64,000 nucleotides of DNA from Brenneria populi (GCF_036016195.1 NZ_JAYWTM010000006.1:62001-126000); one strand, 5' to 3'; shown: positions 9,483-18,614, numbered from the stretch's first letter. Program-made: numbers and translations. Notes: generated by a model not told the origin, from the sequence alone.

Positions 9483-11828
9483 ATGAAACAAATCCGCCTG
9501 TTGGCTCAGTACTACGTTGATTTAATGGTAAAACTGGGGCTTGTCCGTTTTTCGCTGCTGCTGGCCTCGGTGCTGGTGCTGCTGGCGATGGTGGTGCAGA
9601 TGGCCGTCACCCTGCTGCTCAGCGGGAAAGTGGAAAATATCGACGTCGTGCGCTCGGTGTTTTTCGGGCTATTGATCACGCCGTGGGCCGTCTATTTTCT
9701 TTCTGTGGTGGTGGAACAGCTCGAAGAGTCGCGCCAGCGTTTATCCAAGCTGGTGGCGAAGCTGGAGGAGATGCGCCACCGCGATCTTGAATTGAACGAA
9801 CAGCTGCAGGAGAACATCGCTCAGCTTAATCAGGAGATCGCCGATCGCATCAAATCGGAAGAGGCGCGCCTGCGCGTGGTGAGCAAGCTGAAAGAGGAGA
9901 TGTTGCGCCGCGAACAGGCGCAGATTGAACTGGAGCAGCAGTCCGCGTTATTGCGCTCTTTCCTCGACGCCTCTCCGGACCTGGTTTATTACCGTAATGA
10001 AGACAAAGAGTTCTCAGGCTGCAACCGCGCGATGGAGCTGCTGGTGGGCAAAAGTCAGAAACAGCTGATTGGCCTCACGCCGCAGGACGTGTACCCCCCG
10101 GATATCGCCGAGAAAGTGATGGAAACGGATGAGAAAGTCTTCCGCCACAACGTTTCCCTGACGTACGAGCAATGGCTGGTATACCCGGATGGCCGCAAGG
10201 CCTGTTTCGAGCTGCGTAAGGTGCCTTTTTACGATCGCATGGGGAAACGGCACGGGCTGATGGGTTTTGGGCGCGATATAACGGAGCGTAAGCGCTACCA
10301 GGACGCGTTGGAGAATGCCAGCAGGGAGAAGACCACCTTTATCTCAACGATCAGCCATGAGCTGCGCACGCCGCTTAACGGCATTGTCGGGCTGAGCCGT
10401 ATCTTGCTGGATACGCAACTGGATGCCGAGCAGCAAAAGTATCTGAAAACCATCCACGTCAGCGCGATTACGCTGGGCAATATTTTTAACGACGTCATTG
10501 AAATGGACAAGCAGGAGCGCCGCAAGGTGCAACTGGATAACCAGCCGATAGATTTCACCGGGTTTTTAGTCGATCTGGAGAATTTGGGCGGGCTGCTGGC
10601 GCAGCCGAAAGGGCTGAAATTAATCATGGAGCTGAATCAGCCCCTGCCGCAGAAAATTATTACCGACGGCACCCGGCTGCGGCAGATTCTGTGGAATCTG
10701 CTCAGTAACGCCGTGAAATTCACGCCGCAGGGAAAAATCGTGGTGCGCGTATGGCATGAGAAGGGAAATTGCCTGCGTTTTGACGTCGAAGATTCCGGCA
10801 TGGGGATCCCGGCGGATGAGTTGGAAAAAATCTTCGCCATGTACTATCAGGTAAAAGATCAGAACGGCGGCAAACCGGCGACCGGCACCGGCATCGGCCT
10901 GTCGGTTTCAAAACGCCTGGCGCAGAACATGGGCGGAGATATTCAGGTTACCAGCGTTCAGGGTAAGGGCTCTTGCTTTACCCTGACGGTCAACGCGCCA
11001 GGCATTGAAGAGACGATCGGCAATCCGGATGAGGATGACGAGATGCCGCTGCCGGCGCTGCATGTGCTGCTGGTGGAGGATATCGAGCTGAATGTGGTGG
11101 TGGCGCGTTCGGTGCTGGAAAAACTGGGCAGCAGCGTGGAGGTGGCGATGACCGGACGGGAGGCGCTGGATATGTTCGATCCGGACGAGTTCGATTTAGC
11201 GCTGCTGGATATTCAGCTACCGGATATGACCGGGCTGGACGTCGCCCGCGAAATCCGCCGGCGTTACGCCGATCGCCGCTTGCCGCCGCTGGTGGCGCTA
11301 ACCGCCAACGTATTGAAGGATAAAAAAGAGTATCTGAACGCCGGCATGGACGACGTGCTCAGCAAACCGCTATCGGTCCCGGCGTTAACGACGGTAATTA
11401 AACAGTATTGGGACCATCAGACGGTGGACGACGATCGGCCCGTCGCCGAAAAAAGTCACGCAGAGGTGAATGAAGATCTGTTGGATATTGCGATGCTGGA
11501 ACAATACCTGGATCTGGTCGGGCCGAAATTGATTCACCAAAGCCTGGAGATGTTCGAACAGATGATGCCGGGGTATCTGGCGATTCTTGACTCCAACATG
11601 ACGGCGCGCGACCAGAAAGGCATTACCGAAGAAGGGCACAAGATTAAAGGCGCCGCGGGATCGGTCGGGCTGCGCCATTTGCAGCAGGTCGCCCAGCAGA
11701 TACAAACGGATACGTTGCCCGCCTGGTGGGATAATGTTCAGGAATGGATCGATGAGCTCAAGCACGACTGGCGTCATGATGTTCAGGTGCTGCGGAATTG
11801 GGTAGCGAGCAAAAACGGCGGGAAATAG
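9483..11828 (+). CDS. arcB: ArcB, tripartite anaerobic redox sensor kinase
   Basis: 781-residue hybrid kinase in the inner membrane that senses the quinone pool and phosphorylates ArcA. Two N-terminal membrane helices (about residues 23-77) precede a leucine-rich coiled linker and a PAS domain. Counting from the ATG at 9483 places the redox cysteines at Cys180 and Cys241, the kinase His at 292 (STISHELRTP), the receiver Asp at 576 (LLDIQLPDMTG) and the phosphotransfer His at 719 (EEGHKIKGAAG). The first three regions have the same numbering as E. coli, which supports this start over longer in-frame ones. CTAAGGAAACCACT precedes it. The sRNA ArcZ is encoded antisense just after its stop codon. 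Confidence 0.97.
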   Translation: MKQIRLLAQYYVDLMVKLGLVRFSLLLASVLVLLAMVVQMAVTLLLSGKVENIDVVRSVFFGLLITPWAVYFLSVVVEQLEESRQRLSKLVAKLEEMRHRDLELNEQLQENIAQLNQEIADRIKSEEARLRVVSKLKEEMLRREQAQIELEQQSALLRSFLDASPDLVYYRNEDKEFSGCNRAMELLVGKSQKQLIGLTPQDVYPPDIAEKVMETDEKVFRHNVSLTYEQWLVYPDGRKACFELRKVPFYDRMGKRHGLMGFGRDITERKRYQDALENASREKTTFISTISHELRTPLNGIVGLSRILLDTQLDAEQQKYLKTIHVSAITLGNIFNDVIEMDKQERRKVQLDNQPIDFTGFLVDLENLGGLLAQPKGLKLIMELNQPLPQKIITDGTRLRQILWNLLSNAVKFTPQGKIVVRVWHEKGNCLRFDVEDSGMGIPADELEKIFAMYYQVKDQNGGKPATGTGIGLSVSKRLAQNMGGDIQVTSVQGKGSCFTLTVNAPGIEETIGNPDEDDEMPLPALHVLLVEDIELNVVVARSVLEKLGSSVEVAMTGREALDMFDPDEFDLALLDIQLPDMTGLDVAREIRRRYADRRLPPLVALTANVLKDKKEYLNAGMDDVLSKPLSVPALTTVIKQYWDHQTVDDDRPVAEKSHAEVNEDLLDIAMLEQYLDLVGPKLIHQSLEMFEQMMPGYLAILDSNMTARDQKGITEEGHKIKGAAGSVGLRHLQQVAQQIQTDTLPAWWDNVQEWIDELKHDWRHDVQVLRNWVASKNGGK

Positions 11829-11875
11829 ACCTGACGTCACGCGGCGACGGCCGGAAAGCCAGGGACGGCGGCGAT

Positions 11876-11980
11876 AAAAAAAATGACCCCGACCGAGGCC
11901 GGGGTGCGCGAATTATGCGCCAACACCAGGGAAAACAGGCACCTGCGTTTAGATATCAGGGTTCGTGGATTCGCAAGCGC
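11876..11980 (-). ncRNA. arcZ: ArcZ, Hfq-dependent small RNA
   Basis: The minus strand in the arcB-elbB gap reads TTTTCCCTGGTGTTGGCGCA, then TAATTCGCGC, then the hairpin ACCCCG-8 nt-CGGGGT, then CATTTTTTTT. This matches the conserved processed 3' half of E. coli ArcZ, including its seed CCCTGGTGTTGG and its terminator, and E. coli arcZ also lies antisense between arcB and elbB. The 3' end at the T-run is firm. The 5' end near 11980 is inferred from a weak -10 (TATGAA, 11991-11986) with TTGAAG 18 bp upstream and from the known length of about 120 nt. In E. coli ArcZ activates rpoS and represses several mRNAs; ArcA represses arcZ. Confidence 0.9.
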
Positions 11981-12137
11981 GGGTATTCATATCCTTAATT
12001 ATTCTACATCTTCAACACGCAACAAAATAGCAAAAGCGGAAACGTTCGTTAGAAGAATCATTAAAATGTGTGATGTAGATTAGTGTTTGTCAATTAAAAA
12101 ATCAATTAGTTGATGTAATCAAATGGGGGAAAAGATG

Positions 12138-12791
12138 ATGAAAAGAGTCGGTATTGTCCTGAGCGGGTGCGGGGTTTATGATGGTTCGGAGATTCATGAG
12201 GCCGTGCTGACGCTGCTTGCGTTGGATAGGGCGGGGGCGCAGGCGGTTTGTTTTGCGCCGGATAAGCCGCAGTCCGATGTCGTCAATCACCTGACCGGTG
12301 ACGTAACCAGTGAGAATCGCAACGTTTTAGTGGAGTCGGCGCGGATTGCCAGAGGGAAAATCCAGTCGCTGTGCGACGCCGATGCGCGGCAGCTTGATGC
12401 GCTAATTGTTCCCGGCGGCTTCGGTTCCGCGAAAAATTTAAGCGACTTCGCCATTCAGGGCGCGGCCTGTCAGGTTGATGAAAATCTGAAAATACTTACT
12501 CAGGAAATTCATAAGCAAAATAAACCAATTGGCTTTATTTGCATCAGTCCCGCGCTGCTGCCGAAGTTATTGGGAGAACCCATCAGAGTAACTATCGGCA
12601 ATGATGCTGATACCGCTGAAATCGTTGAGGAAATGGGCGGTATTCACGTTGTTTGCCCGGTCGACGACATTGTGGTGGATGCGGAGCGCAAAATCGTTAC
12701 CACGCCCGCCTATATGCTGGCTAACTCGATCGGCGAAGCGGCGCAGGGCATCGACAAACTGGTCGCCCGCGTATTGGACTTGATTGAATGA
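12138..12791 (+). CDS. elbB: ElbB, DJ-1/PfpI-family glyoxalase-like protein
   Basis: 217 residues from the ATG at 12138, identical in length to E. coli ElbB (isoprenoid biosynthesis-associated, DJ-1 superfamily, reported weak glyoxalase activity). Visible features: SGCGVYDGSEIHEAV near the N-terminus, the nucleophile-elbow region IGFICISPALLPK and the conserved CPVDDIVVD and VTTPAYMLA segments. Three in-frame ATGs occur (12123, 12135, 12138); the GGGGGA at 12125-12130 favours the last. It overlaps mtgA by 4 bp (ATGA), so the two are translationally coupled, as in E. coli. Confidence 0.92.
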   Translation: MKRVGIVLSGCGVYDGSEIHEAVLTLLALDRAGAQAVCFAPDKPQSDVVNHLTGDVTSENRNVLVESARIARGKIQSLCDADARQLDALIVPGGFGSAKNLSDFAIQGAACQVDENLKILTQEIHKQNKPIGFICISPALLPKLLGEPIRVTIGNDADTAEIVEEMGGIHVVCPVDDIVVDAERKIVTTPAYMLANSIGEAAQGIDKLVARVLDLIE

Positions 12792-13522
12792 GGCCGAGCC
12801 GCCGCGCTAACGGCCTTCCGTCGCGTATTAAACGTTTGGCGGTTCGCTGCCTGCTGGCGGTATTGGGACTCTGGCTGGCCGGCATACTGCTGTTCTCTTT
12901 CCTGCCGGTGCCGTTTTCCGCGGTGATGGCCGACCGTCAGATAAGTGCCTGGCTGCGCGGCGATTTTTCCTATGTCGCCCGATCTTCCTGGGTCGCCATG
13001 GATGAGATCGCCCCCGCTATGGCGCTGGCGGCGATCGCCGCGGAAGATCAGAAATTCCCCCAGCATTGGGGCTTTGATTTCGACGCCATTAATTCGGCTC
13101 TCAGGCATAACGAACGCCACGTGCGGCGCATCCGCGGCGCATCGACGCTGTCCCAGCAGATGGTGAAGAATTTGTTTTTGTGGGATGGCCGCAGCTGGCT
13201 GCGTAAGGGCCTTGAGGCCGGGATTACCTCGGGCGTTGAATTGGTATGGACCAAGCGGCGCATCCTGACGGTGTATTTGAATATCGCGGAGTTCGGCCCC
13301 GGTATTTTTGGCGTCGAAGCCGCGGCGAGACACTATTTCAACAAGTCCGCCAATAGACTGACGGCAAGCGAATCGGCCCTGCTGGCGGCCGTCTTGCCAA
13401 ACCCGATCCGTTTTCGCGTCAGCGCGCCATCCGGCTATGTGATTCAGCGCCAGCAGTGGATTTTACGCCAGATGCGTCAGATGGGCGGCGAAGCGTTTTT
13501 GCGCGCCAATGGTTTGGATTAA
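12788..13522 (+). CDS. mtgA: Monofunctional biosynthetic peptidoglycan transglycosylase
   Basis: 244 residues, GT51 family. It polymerises lipid II into glycan strands at the outer face of the inner membrane and assists divisome synthesis. One N-terminal membrane helix (about residues 17-40) is followed by the GT51 motifs AAEDQKFPQHWGFD (catalytic Glu), GASTLSQQMVKN and RKGLEAG...KRRILTVYLNIAEFG. No transpeptidase domain is present, which fits MtgA. It starts inside the elbB stop codon and ends opposite dolP. Confidence 0.95.
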   Translation: MRPSRRANGLPSRIKRLAVRCLLAVLGLWLAGILLFSFLPVPFSAVMADRQISAWLRGDFSYVARSSWVAMDEIAPAMALAAIAAEDQKFPQHWGFDFDAINSALRHNERHVRRIRGASTLSQQMVKNLFLWDGRSWLRKGLEAGITSGVELVWTKRRILTVYLNIAEFGPGIFGVEAAARHYFNKSANRLTASESALLAAVLPNPIRFRVSAPSGYVIQRQQWILRQMRQMGGEAFLRANGLD

Positions 13523-13523
13523 T

Positions 13524-13557
13524 AACGGCGAGCCGCGCCGTTCAGCGTCCGGCTCGC
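13524..13557. terminator. GC-rich hairpin between convergent mtgA and dolP
   Basis: A 10-bp perfect stem, CGGCGAGCCG/CGGCTCGCCG, begins just after the mtgA stop. No U-run follows on either strand, so termination is likely but not assured. Confidence 0.45.
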
Positions 13558-13596
13558 CGCTGGCGTTTCCGTCAGCGGCGGCGGTTGGAGGGGGCG

Positions 13597-14172
13597 TTAT
13601 TGCAGATAAGTAAACGCGGTGGTGACGTGTTTCACTCCGCTGACCTTACTGGCGATTTCAGCCGCGGAGGCGCCTTCACGCTGGGTCACCAGACCTAACA
13701 GGAAGACTTCGCCGTTTTCGGTCGTCACTTTCACGTTGGACGATTTAACCGTATCGCTTGCCAGGATTTGCGAACGAACTTTGGTGGTGATCCAGGTATC
13801 CATGGAGGCCGTCCCCAGTGAAACCGGATTGCCCTGGCGTATCTCGTTATACACTTCGGCCGCGCCTTCCACCCCAAGCGCGATCTGTTTGGCACGGTTC
13901 GACAGTTCGGTGGTGGGCGCCTGTCCGGTCAGCAGAACTTTCCCCTGATAAGCGGTGGCGACGACGCGCGCCTCTTTTTTCAACTGCTCGTCTTTGCCGA
14001 TGGCGTTGGTCACCCGCAGCTCCAGCGTGCCGTCGTCGACCTGGGTACCCACCGTCCGGGGGTCGGTGGCGCTTTTGGTCGCAACGGCGGCGCTGCCGAC
14101 GACTACCGCGCCAACACAGCCTTGTAACAAGAGGGCGATAGACAGCACGGCAAATGCAGAACTTATCCTCAT
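13597..14172 (-). CDS. dolP: DolP (YraP), dual BON-domain outer-membrane lipoprotein
   Basis: 191 residues, the E. coli length. The lipoprotein signal ends in LLLQGC with the acylated Cys at 19. Two BON domains follow (about residues 46-115 and 125-191), containing VDDGTLELRV and TWITTKVRSQIL. DolP supports outer-membrane integrity, BAM function and amidase activation at the division site. GGAG lies 6 nt before the ATG at 14172; a longer in-frame start has no ribosome site. It follows diaA by 10 bp. Confidence 0.95.
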   Translation of the reverse strand: MRISSAFAVLSIALLLQGCVGAVVVGSAAVATKSATDPRTVGTQVDDGTLELRVTNAIGKDEQLKKEARVVATAYQGKVLLTGQAPTTELSNRAKQIALGVEGAAEVYNEIRQGNPVSLGTASMDTWITTKVRSQILASDTVKSSNVKVTTENGEVFLLGLVTQREGASAAEIASKVSGVKHVTTAFTYLQ

Positions 14173-14182
14173 GTAGTGCTCC

Positions 14183-14773
14183 TTAATCGTTCTGGTGTGG
14201 GAAAAGTGTGTTATCAATTAAATCGCACAGGCAGTTAACCGTCAGCATGTGCATTTCCTGAATACGGGCGCTGCGGTGCGAAGGAATGCGGATTTCCACA
14301 TCCTGCGGGCCGAGAAGTCCGGCGAGCTCGCCGCCGTCGTAACCGGTCAGGGCGACGATGCTCATATCCCGGGTTACCGCCGCCTCCACCGCTTTTACGA
14401 TATCCCTGCTATTTCCGCGGGTGGATATCGCGAGAAGTACGTCGCCGGTTTGTCCCAGTGCGCGCACCTGCTTGGCGTAGATCTCTTCATGCAACCGATC
14501 GTTGGCGATCGCAGTTAAGACCACATTATCCGCATTAAGTGCAATAGCCGGCAGGCTGGGGCGTTCCGCTTCGAAGCGGTTAATCATGCTGGCCGCAAAG
14601 TGCTGAGAATTGGCCGCCGACGTTCCGTTGCCGCAGCACAAAATTTTATTGCCGTTAAGCAGGCTCTGCACCAGCACGATGGCCGCGCGCGAGATGGCGT
14701 CCGGCAGGGCTTCCGCCGCCGCGATCTGCGTCTGAATACTCTCGGTAAAACAAACTTTTATTCTATCCAGCAC
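14183..14773 (-). CDS. diaA: DiaA, DnaA initiator-associating SIS protein
   Basis: 196 residues, a SIS-domain protein that tetramerises and binds DnaA to promote ordered initiation at oriC. The sugar-isomerase-like pocket GNGTSAANSQHFAASM (about residues 46-65) and LAISTRGNSRDIVKAV are clear. GmhA is the nearest relative, but the dolP-yraN-lpoA neighbourhood and 196-residue length identify DiaA. Unlike E. coli, about 130 bp with two hairpins separates it from yraN. Confidence 0.95.
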   Translation of the reverse strand: MLDRIKVCFTESIQTQIAAAEALPDAISRAAIVLVQSLLNGNKILCCGNGTSAANSQHFAASMINRFEAERPSLPAIALNADNVVLTAIANDRLHEEIYAKQVRALGQTGDVLLAISTRGNSRDIVKAVEAAVTRDMSIVALTGYDGGELAGLLGPQDVEIRIPSHRSARIQEMHMLTVNCLCDLIDNTLFPHQND

Positions 14774-14819
14774 GTTGAGTTAACCTACTTTAATTTGAGT
14801 CTGTGAATAAAGATTCCCC

Positions 14820-14874
14820 GCGGCCGGACAGGCCGCGATACCGGGCCGAGGCATGCGTCGCTATGCCTCGGCCC
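14820..14874. repeat. Two tandem stem-loops in the yraN-diaA gap
   Basis: GCGGCC-ggaca-GGCCGC (14820-14836) and a perfect 12-bp stem GGGCCGAGGCAT/ATGCCTCGGCCC with an 8-nt loop (14843-14874). They lie between co-directional genes and resemble REP-like processing or attenuation elements. On the minus strand the second is followed by GGGGAATCTTTATT, a poor terminator tail. Confidence 0.6.
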
Positions 14875-14902
14875 GAACCTGTGGGGATAGGAATGGAATG
14901 TA

Positions 14903-15298
14903 TCATCCCTGCGCGTTGAAAGCGTTAGGAAGCCAGCTAACTTGGTCGCCGGTGATCGCCACGACATCGAAACGGCAGTCCGCCGTTTCAAAGCCGGCGC
15001 CGCGTTGCGCCAGCCAGACGGCGGCGGCATGCAGCAACCGCTGCTGTTTGCGCCGGGTAACGCTGGCGGCGGCGTCGCCGAAGCTGGCGTTGCGCCGGTA
15101 GCGGACCTCCACAAAGACCCAGGTTTGCCGGTCGCGCATAATGAGATCCAATTCGCCGCCGCGCAGCGTAACGTTGGCGGCGACAAACGTTAGGCCGGCG
15201 CGTTCAAGGTAGCGCCGGGCAAGATGTTCATAATCCGCGCCTCTCTCCCGGGTATTCAGGATGCCGGCACCAACTGGCCCTGGCGGTATCGCAGCCAG
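14903..15298 (-). CDS. yraN: YraN, UPF0102 nuclease-fold protein (start probably CTG)
   Basis: UPF0102 family with the restriction-endonuclease-like core (GGELDLIMRD then WVFVEVRYRR), linked by fold to Holliday-junction-type nucleases; the function is not settled. The frame continues upstream of the first ATG (15151) through RERGADYEHLARRYLERAG, which clearly belongs to the family, into the 3' end of lpoA. No ATG, GTG or TTG occurs in that extension. At 15298 a CTG sits exactly where E. coli yraN has its ATG (E. coli ATG-GCT-ACA; here CTG-GCT-GCG), giving 131 residues, the E. coli length, and a 43-bp overlap with lpoA. I annotate that start; an ATA or ATC start cannot be excluded. Confidence 0.8.
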   Translation of the reverse strand: MAAIPPGPVGAGILNTRERGADYEHLARRYLERAGLTFVAANVTLRGGELDLIMRDRQTWVFVEVRYRRNASFGDAAASVTRRKQQRLLHAAAVWLAQRGAGFETADCRFDVVAITGDQVSWLPNAFNAQG

Positions 15299-17277
15299 GT
15301 CATCTGTCGGCTGATCACGCAGTCGGCCGTCGCGCTCAGCATACCGGTTGCGCCCGCGACCTGATGGCCGGGCATCTGGCGCATTTCAGCAAAATGGCTG
15401 GATAGCGTCCAGGCATCCATCCCCATGGCATAGAGACGCACCAGGGAGTAATCATTTTTAAACTGGCCGCTTACCTGCTGCATCAACGCCGGGTTGGCGC
15501 CCGCCAGCAGCGGGATCTCGCTGAATTGCAGCCCTTCCATCTCCAGACGGAAATCGGGGCCGCTGCCCGCCTGGAAACTGCGCGAGCTGGCGTACAGCGC
15601 AGGACGAGCGCGCGACGTGGTGCGCATATCGATCATGGGCTTTATCAACGCCAGCTCATCCGGCGTGGCGATGATATAAACGGCGTCGATATTGCCGCTC
15701 ATCGACGCGCCGGCCACGGGCTCTACCTGCGACGGAATGGTTAAACCGCCCACCGTTGTGCTCGGCAGCGCGGTCTGCGGCGCCGTGTTGACCGGCTGAC
15801 CGCTGAGGCTCATGCCGGCGCCGCTGTTGATCGCCTGCTTCAGCTCAAAGGTGCTGCCCAGGCGTTGTTGCAGCAGGGTGCCGCCGCCCTGCTGGCTCCA
15901 GGCCTGTGCAAACGCGTTGACGATGCGATCGCCGAGGTTTCCGCGCGGCACCAGCAATAGCGGCTGCTGTTTGCCCTGCTGATGAATAAACTTGGCGGCG
16001 TCCCGGGCCTCATCTTCCGGCGATAGGGCGAAGTAGCAGATATTCGGGCTATTTTGCACATGTTCGGGTTGGTTGAGCGCCAGAATATTCAAGGGGGACT
16101 GGTTGGCAGCCAGTTGCTCCACCTCGTTTTTCAGCAACGGCCCGATGACCAGAGAGGCGCCGTCCTGCTGAGCCTGAGCCAATACGTTCGCCAAAGGCTG
16201 CGACGAGGTATCGTACACTTTTACCGGCAGCGAGCTGGGGAGCGTCGGAGCCGGCGTCGGTTGCGCGGCGGGCGGAGTCATCTCGCCGCTGTATTGCGCG
16301 GCGGCGCCATCGTTTTGCCCGGCGACATCGGCGGTTTGCTCCGGCGTCGCGATTGAGGCGTTCTCGCCGCTCGGCGCGGCTTCCGCGGCAGGAAGCGGAG
16401 CGGCTACCGCGGCCTGGCCGTTTTTCGCCGCGTTAAATCCCTGCTGGATGGCGTTGGCGAACACCTGCGCCTGGCCGTTCAACGGCAACAGCAGCGCGAT
16501 GCTGCTGACTTGCGACGGGTGAAAATCAGTAAATTGCGTCAACTGCGTCGGCAGCGTTTGCGCCGCCGGATGGTGCGGATAGCGGGTCCGCCAATCCTCT
16601 ATCGCCGGCTTTAGCTGATCGGGCGACGGGCGATTGTTCTGGTAGGCGTTAAGCAGATCGAGCCAGCCCTGAAGAACGTTCTCATCGGCGTTAATCAGCA
16701 GCGCCCCCGATGCCTGCGGTGTCATCTGTACCAGCGCCTGCCAGGTGTGGTCGATATTCGCTTGGCGGGCCGCGCTGTCTTGTAGCAAGGGTTCCTGCGC
16801 GATGTAGGCGCGCAGCAGCGTTGCCGAAGGATGACTTTGATTGGCCAAAATTTGCGCATTATAGTAACGCAGCCGCTGCTGATCGGAGAGCGCGTTGACG
16901 TCCAACTGGCTTAACGCCTTATTGGCGGCGTCCATATTGTTCTGCGCCGCGGAGAGTTCCGCGCCCAGCAACTGCCGTTCTTGCTTTTGCGCGGCGCTTA
17001 AATCGGCCGGTAATGCGCTAAACTGCTGGCTGGCCTGCGGCACCTTGCCTTCCTGCAATAGGGCATGAATAGCGAGTAATTGCCAGGCCGCCTTGTTATT
17101 ATCGCCGCTCTGCTGCATCTGTTGCAGATAATAATCAGCGGAGGCATCGGCCTTGCCTTGAACCTCGGACGGCGGGCTTTGCGGCGCCTGACTTGGACAG
17201 CCTGCGAGAAACAGCGCCGTTAACAAAACAGGAATAATACGCCCTGTATGAGTACGGACGAAACGAAAGGAAAGCAT
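15256..17277 (-). CDS. lpoA: LpoA, lipoprotein activator of PBP1a
   Basis: 673 residues. The signal peptide ends in LFLAGC, with lipidated Cys27. An N-terminal TPR-like helical domain (about residues 45-250) is followed by a low-complexity Ala/Pro linker (about 285-345) and a periplasmic-binding-protein-like C-terminal domain. It is anchored in the outer membrane and activates PBP1a (MrcA) from there. The linker is a long run of Ala, Pro and Thr, as expected for the flexible hinge. It is divergent from rsmI by 61 bp, and yraN begins within its last codons. Confidence 0.95.
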   Translation of the reverse strand: MLSFRFVRTHTGRIIPVLLTALFLAGCPSQAPQSPPSEVQGKADASADYYLQQMQQSGDNNKAAWQLLAIHALLQEGKVPQASQQFSALPADLSAAQKQERQLLGAELSAAQNNMDAANKALSQLDVNALSDQQRLRYYNAQILANQSHPSATLLRAYIAQEPLLQDSAARQANIDHTWQALVQMTPQASGALLINADENVLQGWLDLLNAYQNNRPSPDQLKPAIEDWRTRYPHHPAAQTLPTQLTQFTDFHPSQVSSIALLLPLNGQAQVFANAIQQGFNAAKNGQAAVAAPLPAAEAAPSGENASIATPEQTADVAGQNDGAAAQYSGEMTPPAAQPTPAPTLPSSLPVKVYDTSSQPLANVLAQAQQDGASLVIGPLLKNEVEQLAANQSPLNILALNQPEHVQNSPNICYFALSPEDEARDAAKFIHQQGKQQPLLLVPRGNLGDRIVNAFAQAWSQQGGGTLLQQRLGSTFELKQAINSGAGMSLSGQPVNTAPQTALPSTTVGGLTIPSQVEPVAGASMSGNIDAVYIIATPDELALIKPMIDMRTTSRARPALYASSRSFQAGSGPDFRLEMEGLQFSEIPLLAGANPALMQQVSGQFKNDYSLVRLYAMGMDAWTLSSHFAEMRQMPGHQVAGATGMLSATADCVISRQMTWLRYRQGQLVPAS

Positions 17278-17338
17278 ACTGTATCCAATGATTTTTTTTA
17301 AAGATGCTCAATATTAAATCGGCAACCCGGATGAAACA

Positions 17339-18202
17339 ATGAATCAAGACCAACAAGCAGACATTTCTGCATCAACCCTTTACATCGTCCCTACGCCGAT
17401 TGGCAATCTGGGGGATATCACCCAGCGCGCTTTGGATGTGCTACGGCGCGTCGATCTGATCGCCGCAGAGGATACCCGCCATACCGGGCTGTTGTTACAA
17501 CATTTTGCAATTAATGCACGACTGTTCGCATTACATGATCACAATGAACAGCAAAAGGCGGATGCGGTGTTGGCGAAATTGCAGGCGGGGCAGAGTATCG
17601 CTCTGGTTTCCGACGCGGGCACTCCGTTGATTAACGATCCCGGCTATCACCTGGTGCGCCGCTGTCGCGAGGCGGGGGTCCGCGTTGTTCCGTTGCCCGG
17701 CGCCTGCGCGGCGATCGCCGCCCTCTCCGCCGCGGGGCTGGCTTCCGATCGTTTTTGCTATGAAGGCTTTCTGCCGGCTAAAACCAAGGCGCGCAAGGAT
17801 AGGCTGCGTGAATTGTCGGAAGAGCCGCGAACCCTGATTTTTTATGAGTCGACCCATCGGCTATTGGAGAGCCTGCAGGATATGGCCGATGTGCTCGGGC
17901 CGCAGCGTTATGTGGTGCTGGCGCGTGAAATCACCAAAACCTGGGAATCGATCCACGGCGCGCCGGTAGGCGAACTGTTTGACTGGGTGAAGGATGATGA
18001 GAATCGCCGCCGGGGCGAAATGGTCCTGGTGGTCGAAGGGCATAAGGCGGACGCCGAGGCGCTGCCGGCCGAGGCGCTGCGCACCCTGTCTCTGCTGCAG
18101 CAAGAGCTGCCGCTGAAAAAGGCCTCCGCGCTGGCGGCGGAAATCCACGGCGTGAAGAAAAATGCGCTGTATAAGTACGCGCTCGACCGGCAGGAAGGGT
18201 GA
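17339..18202 (+). CDS. rsmI: 16S rRNA (cytidine1402-2'-O)-methyltransferase
   Basis: 287 residues, RsmI of the tetrapyrrole-methylase (class III SAM methyltransferase) fold. With RsmH it makes m4Cm1402 in the ribosomal P site. Visible motifs: LYIVPTPIGNLGDIT (N-terminal SAM loop), AEDTRHT, ALVSDAGTPLINDPG, LPGACAAIAAL and FYESTHR. Its stop codon lies inside the -35 element of rnpB, so the two genes are packed end to end. Confidence 0.97.
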   Translation: MNQDQQADISASTLYIVPTPIGNLGDITQRALDVLRRVDLIAAEDTRHTGLLLQHFAINARLFALHDHNEQQKADAVLAKLQAGQSIALVSDAGTPLINDPGYHLVRRCREAGVRVVPLPGACAAIAALSAAGLASDRFCYEGFLPAKTKARKDRLRELSEEPRTLIFYESTHRLLESLQDMADVLGPQRYVVLAREITKTWESIHGAPVGELFDWVKDDENRRRGEMVLVVEGHKADAEALPAEALRTLSLLQQELPLKKASALAAEIHGVKKNALYKYALDRQEG

Positions 18203-18227
18203 CAGGTCAGGTAAAACACTATACAAT
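18199..18227 (+). promoter_or_regulatory. rnpB promoter overlapping the rsmI stop codon
   Basis: GTGACA (18199-18204, 5/6 to TTGACA) and TACAAT (18222-18227) are spaced 17 bp, with the mature RNA start 8 bp downstream. The rsmI TGA (18200-18202) lies within the -35 box. Confidence 0.7.
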
Positions 18228-18234
18228 CCGCGCC

Positions 18235-18614
<380 letters not shown>

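Noticed and set aside
11884..11906. First read as an arcB terminator
   Set aside because: The U-tract is on the minus strand and the adjoining sequence matches ArcZ, so it is the sRNA's own terminator.
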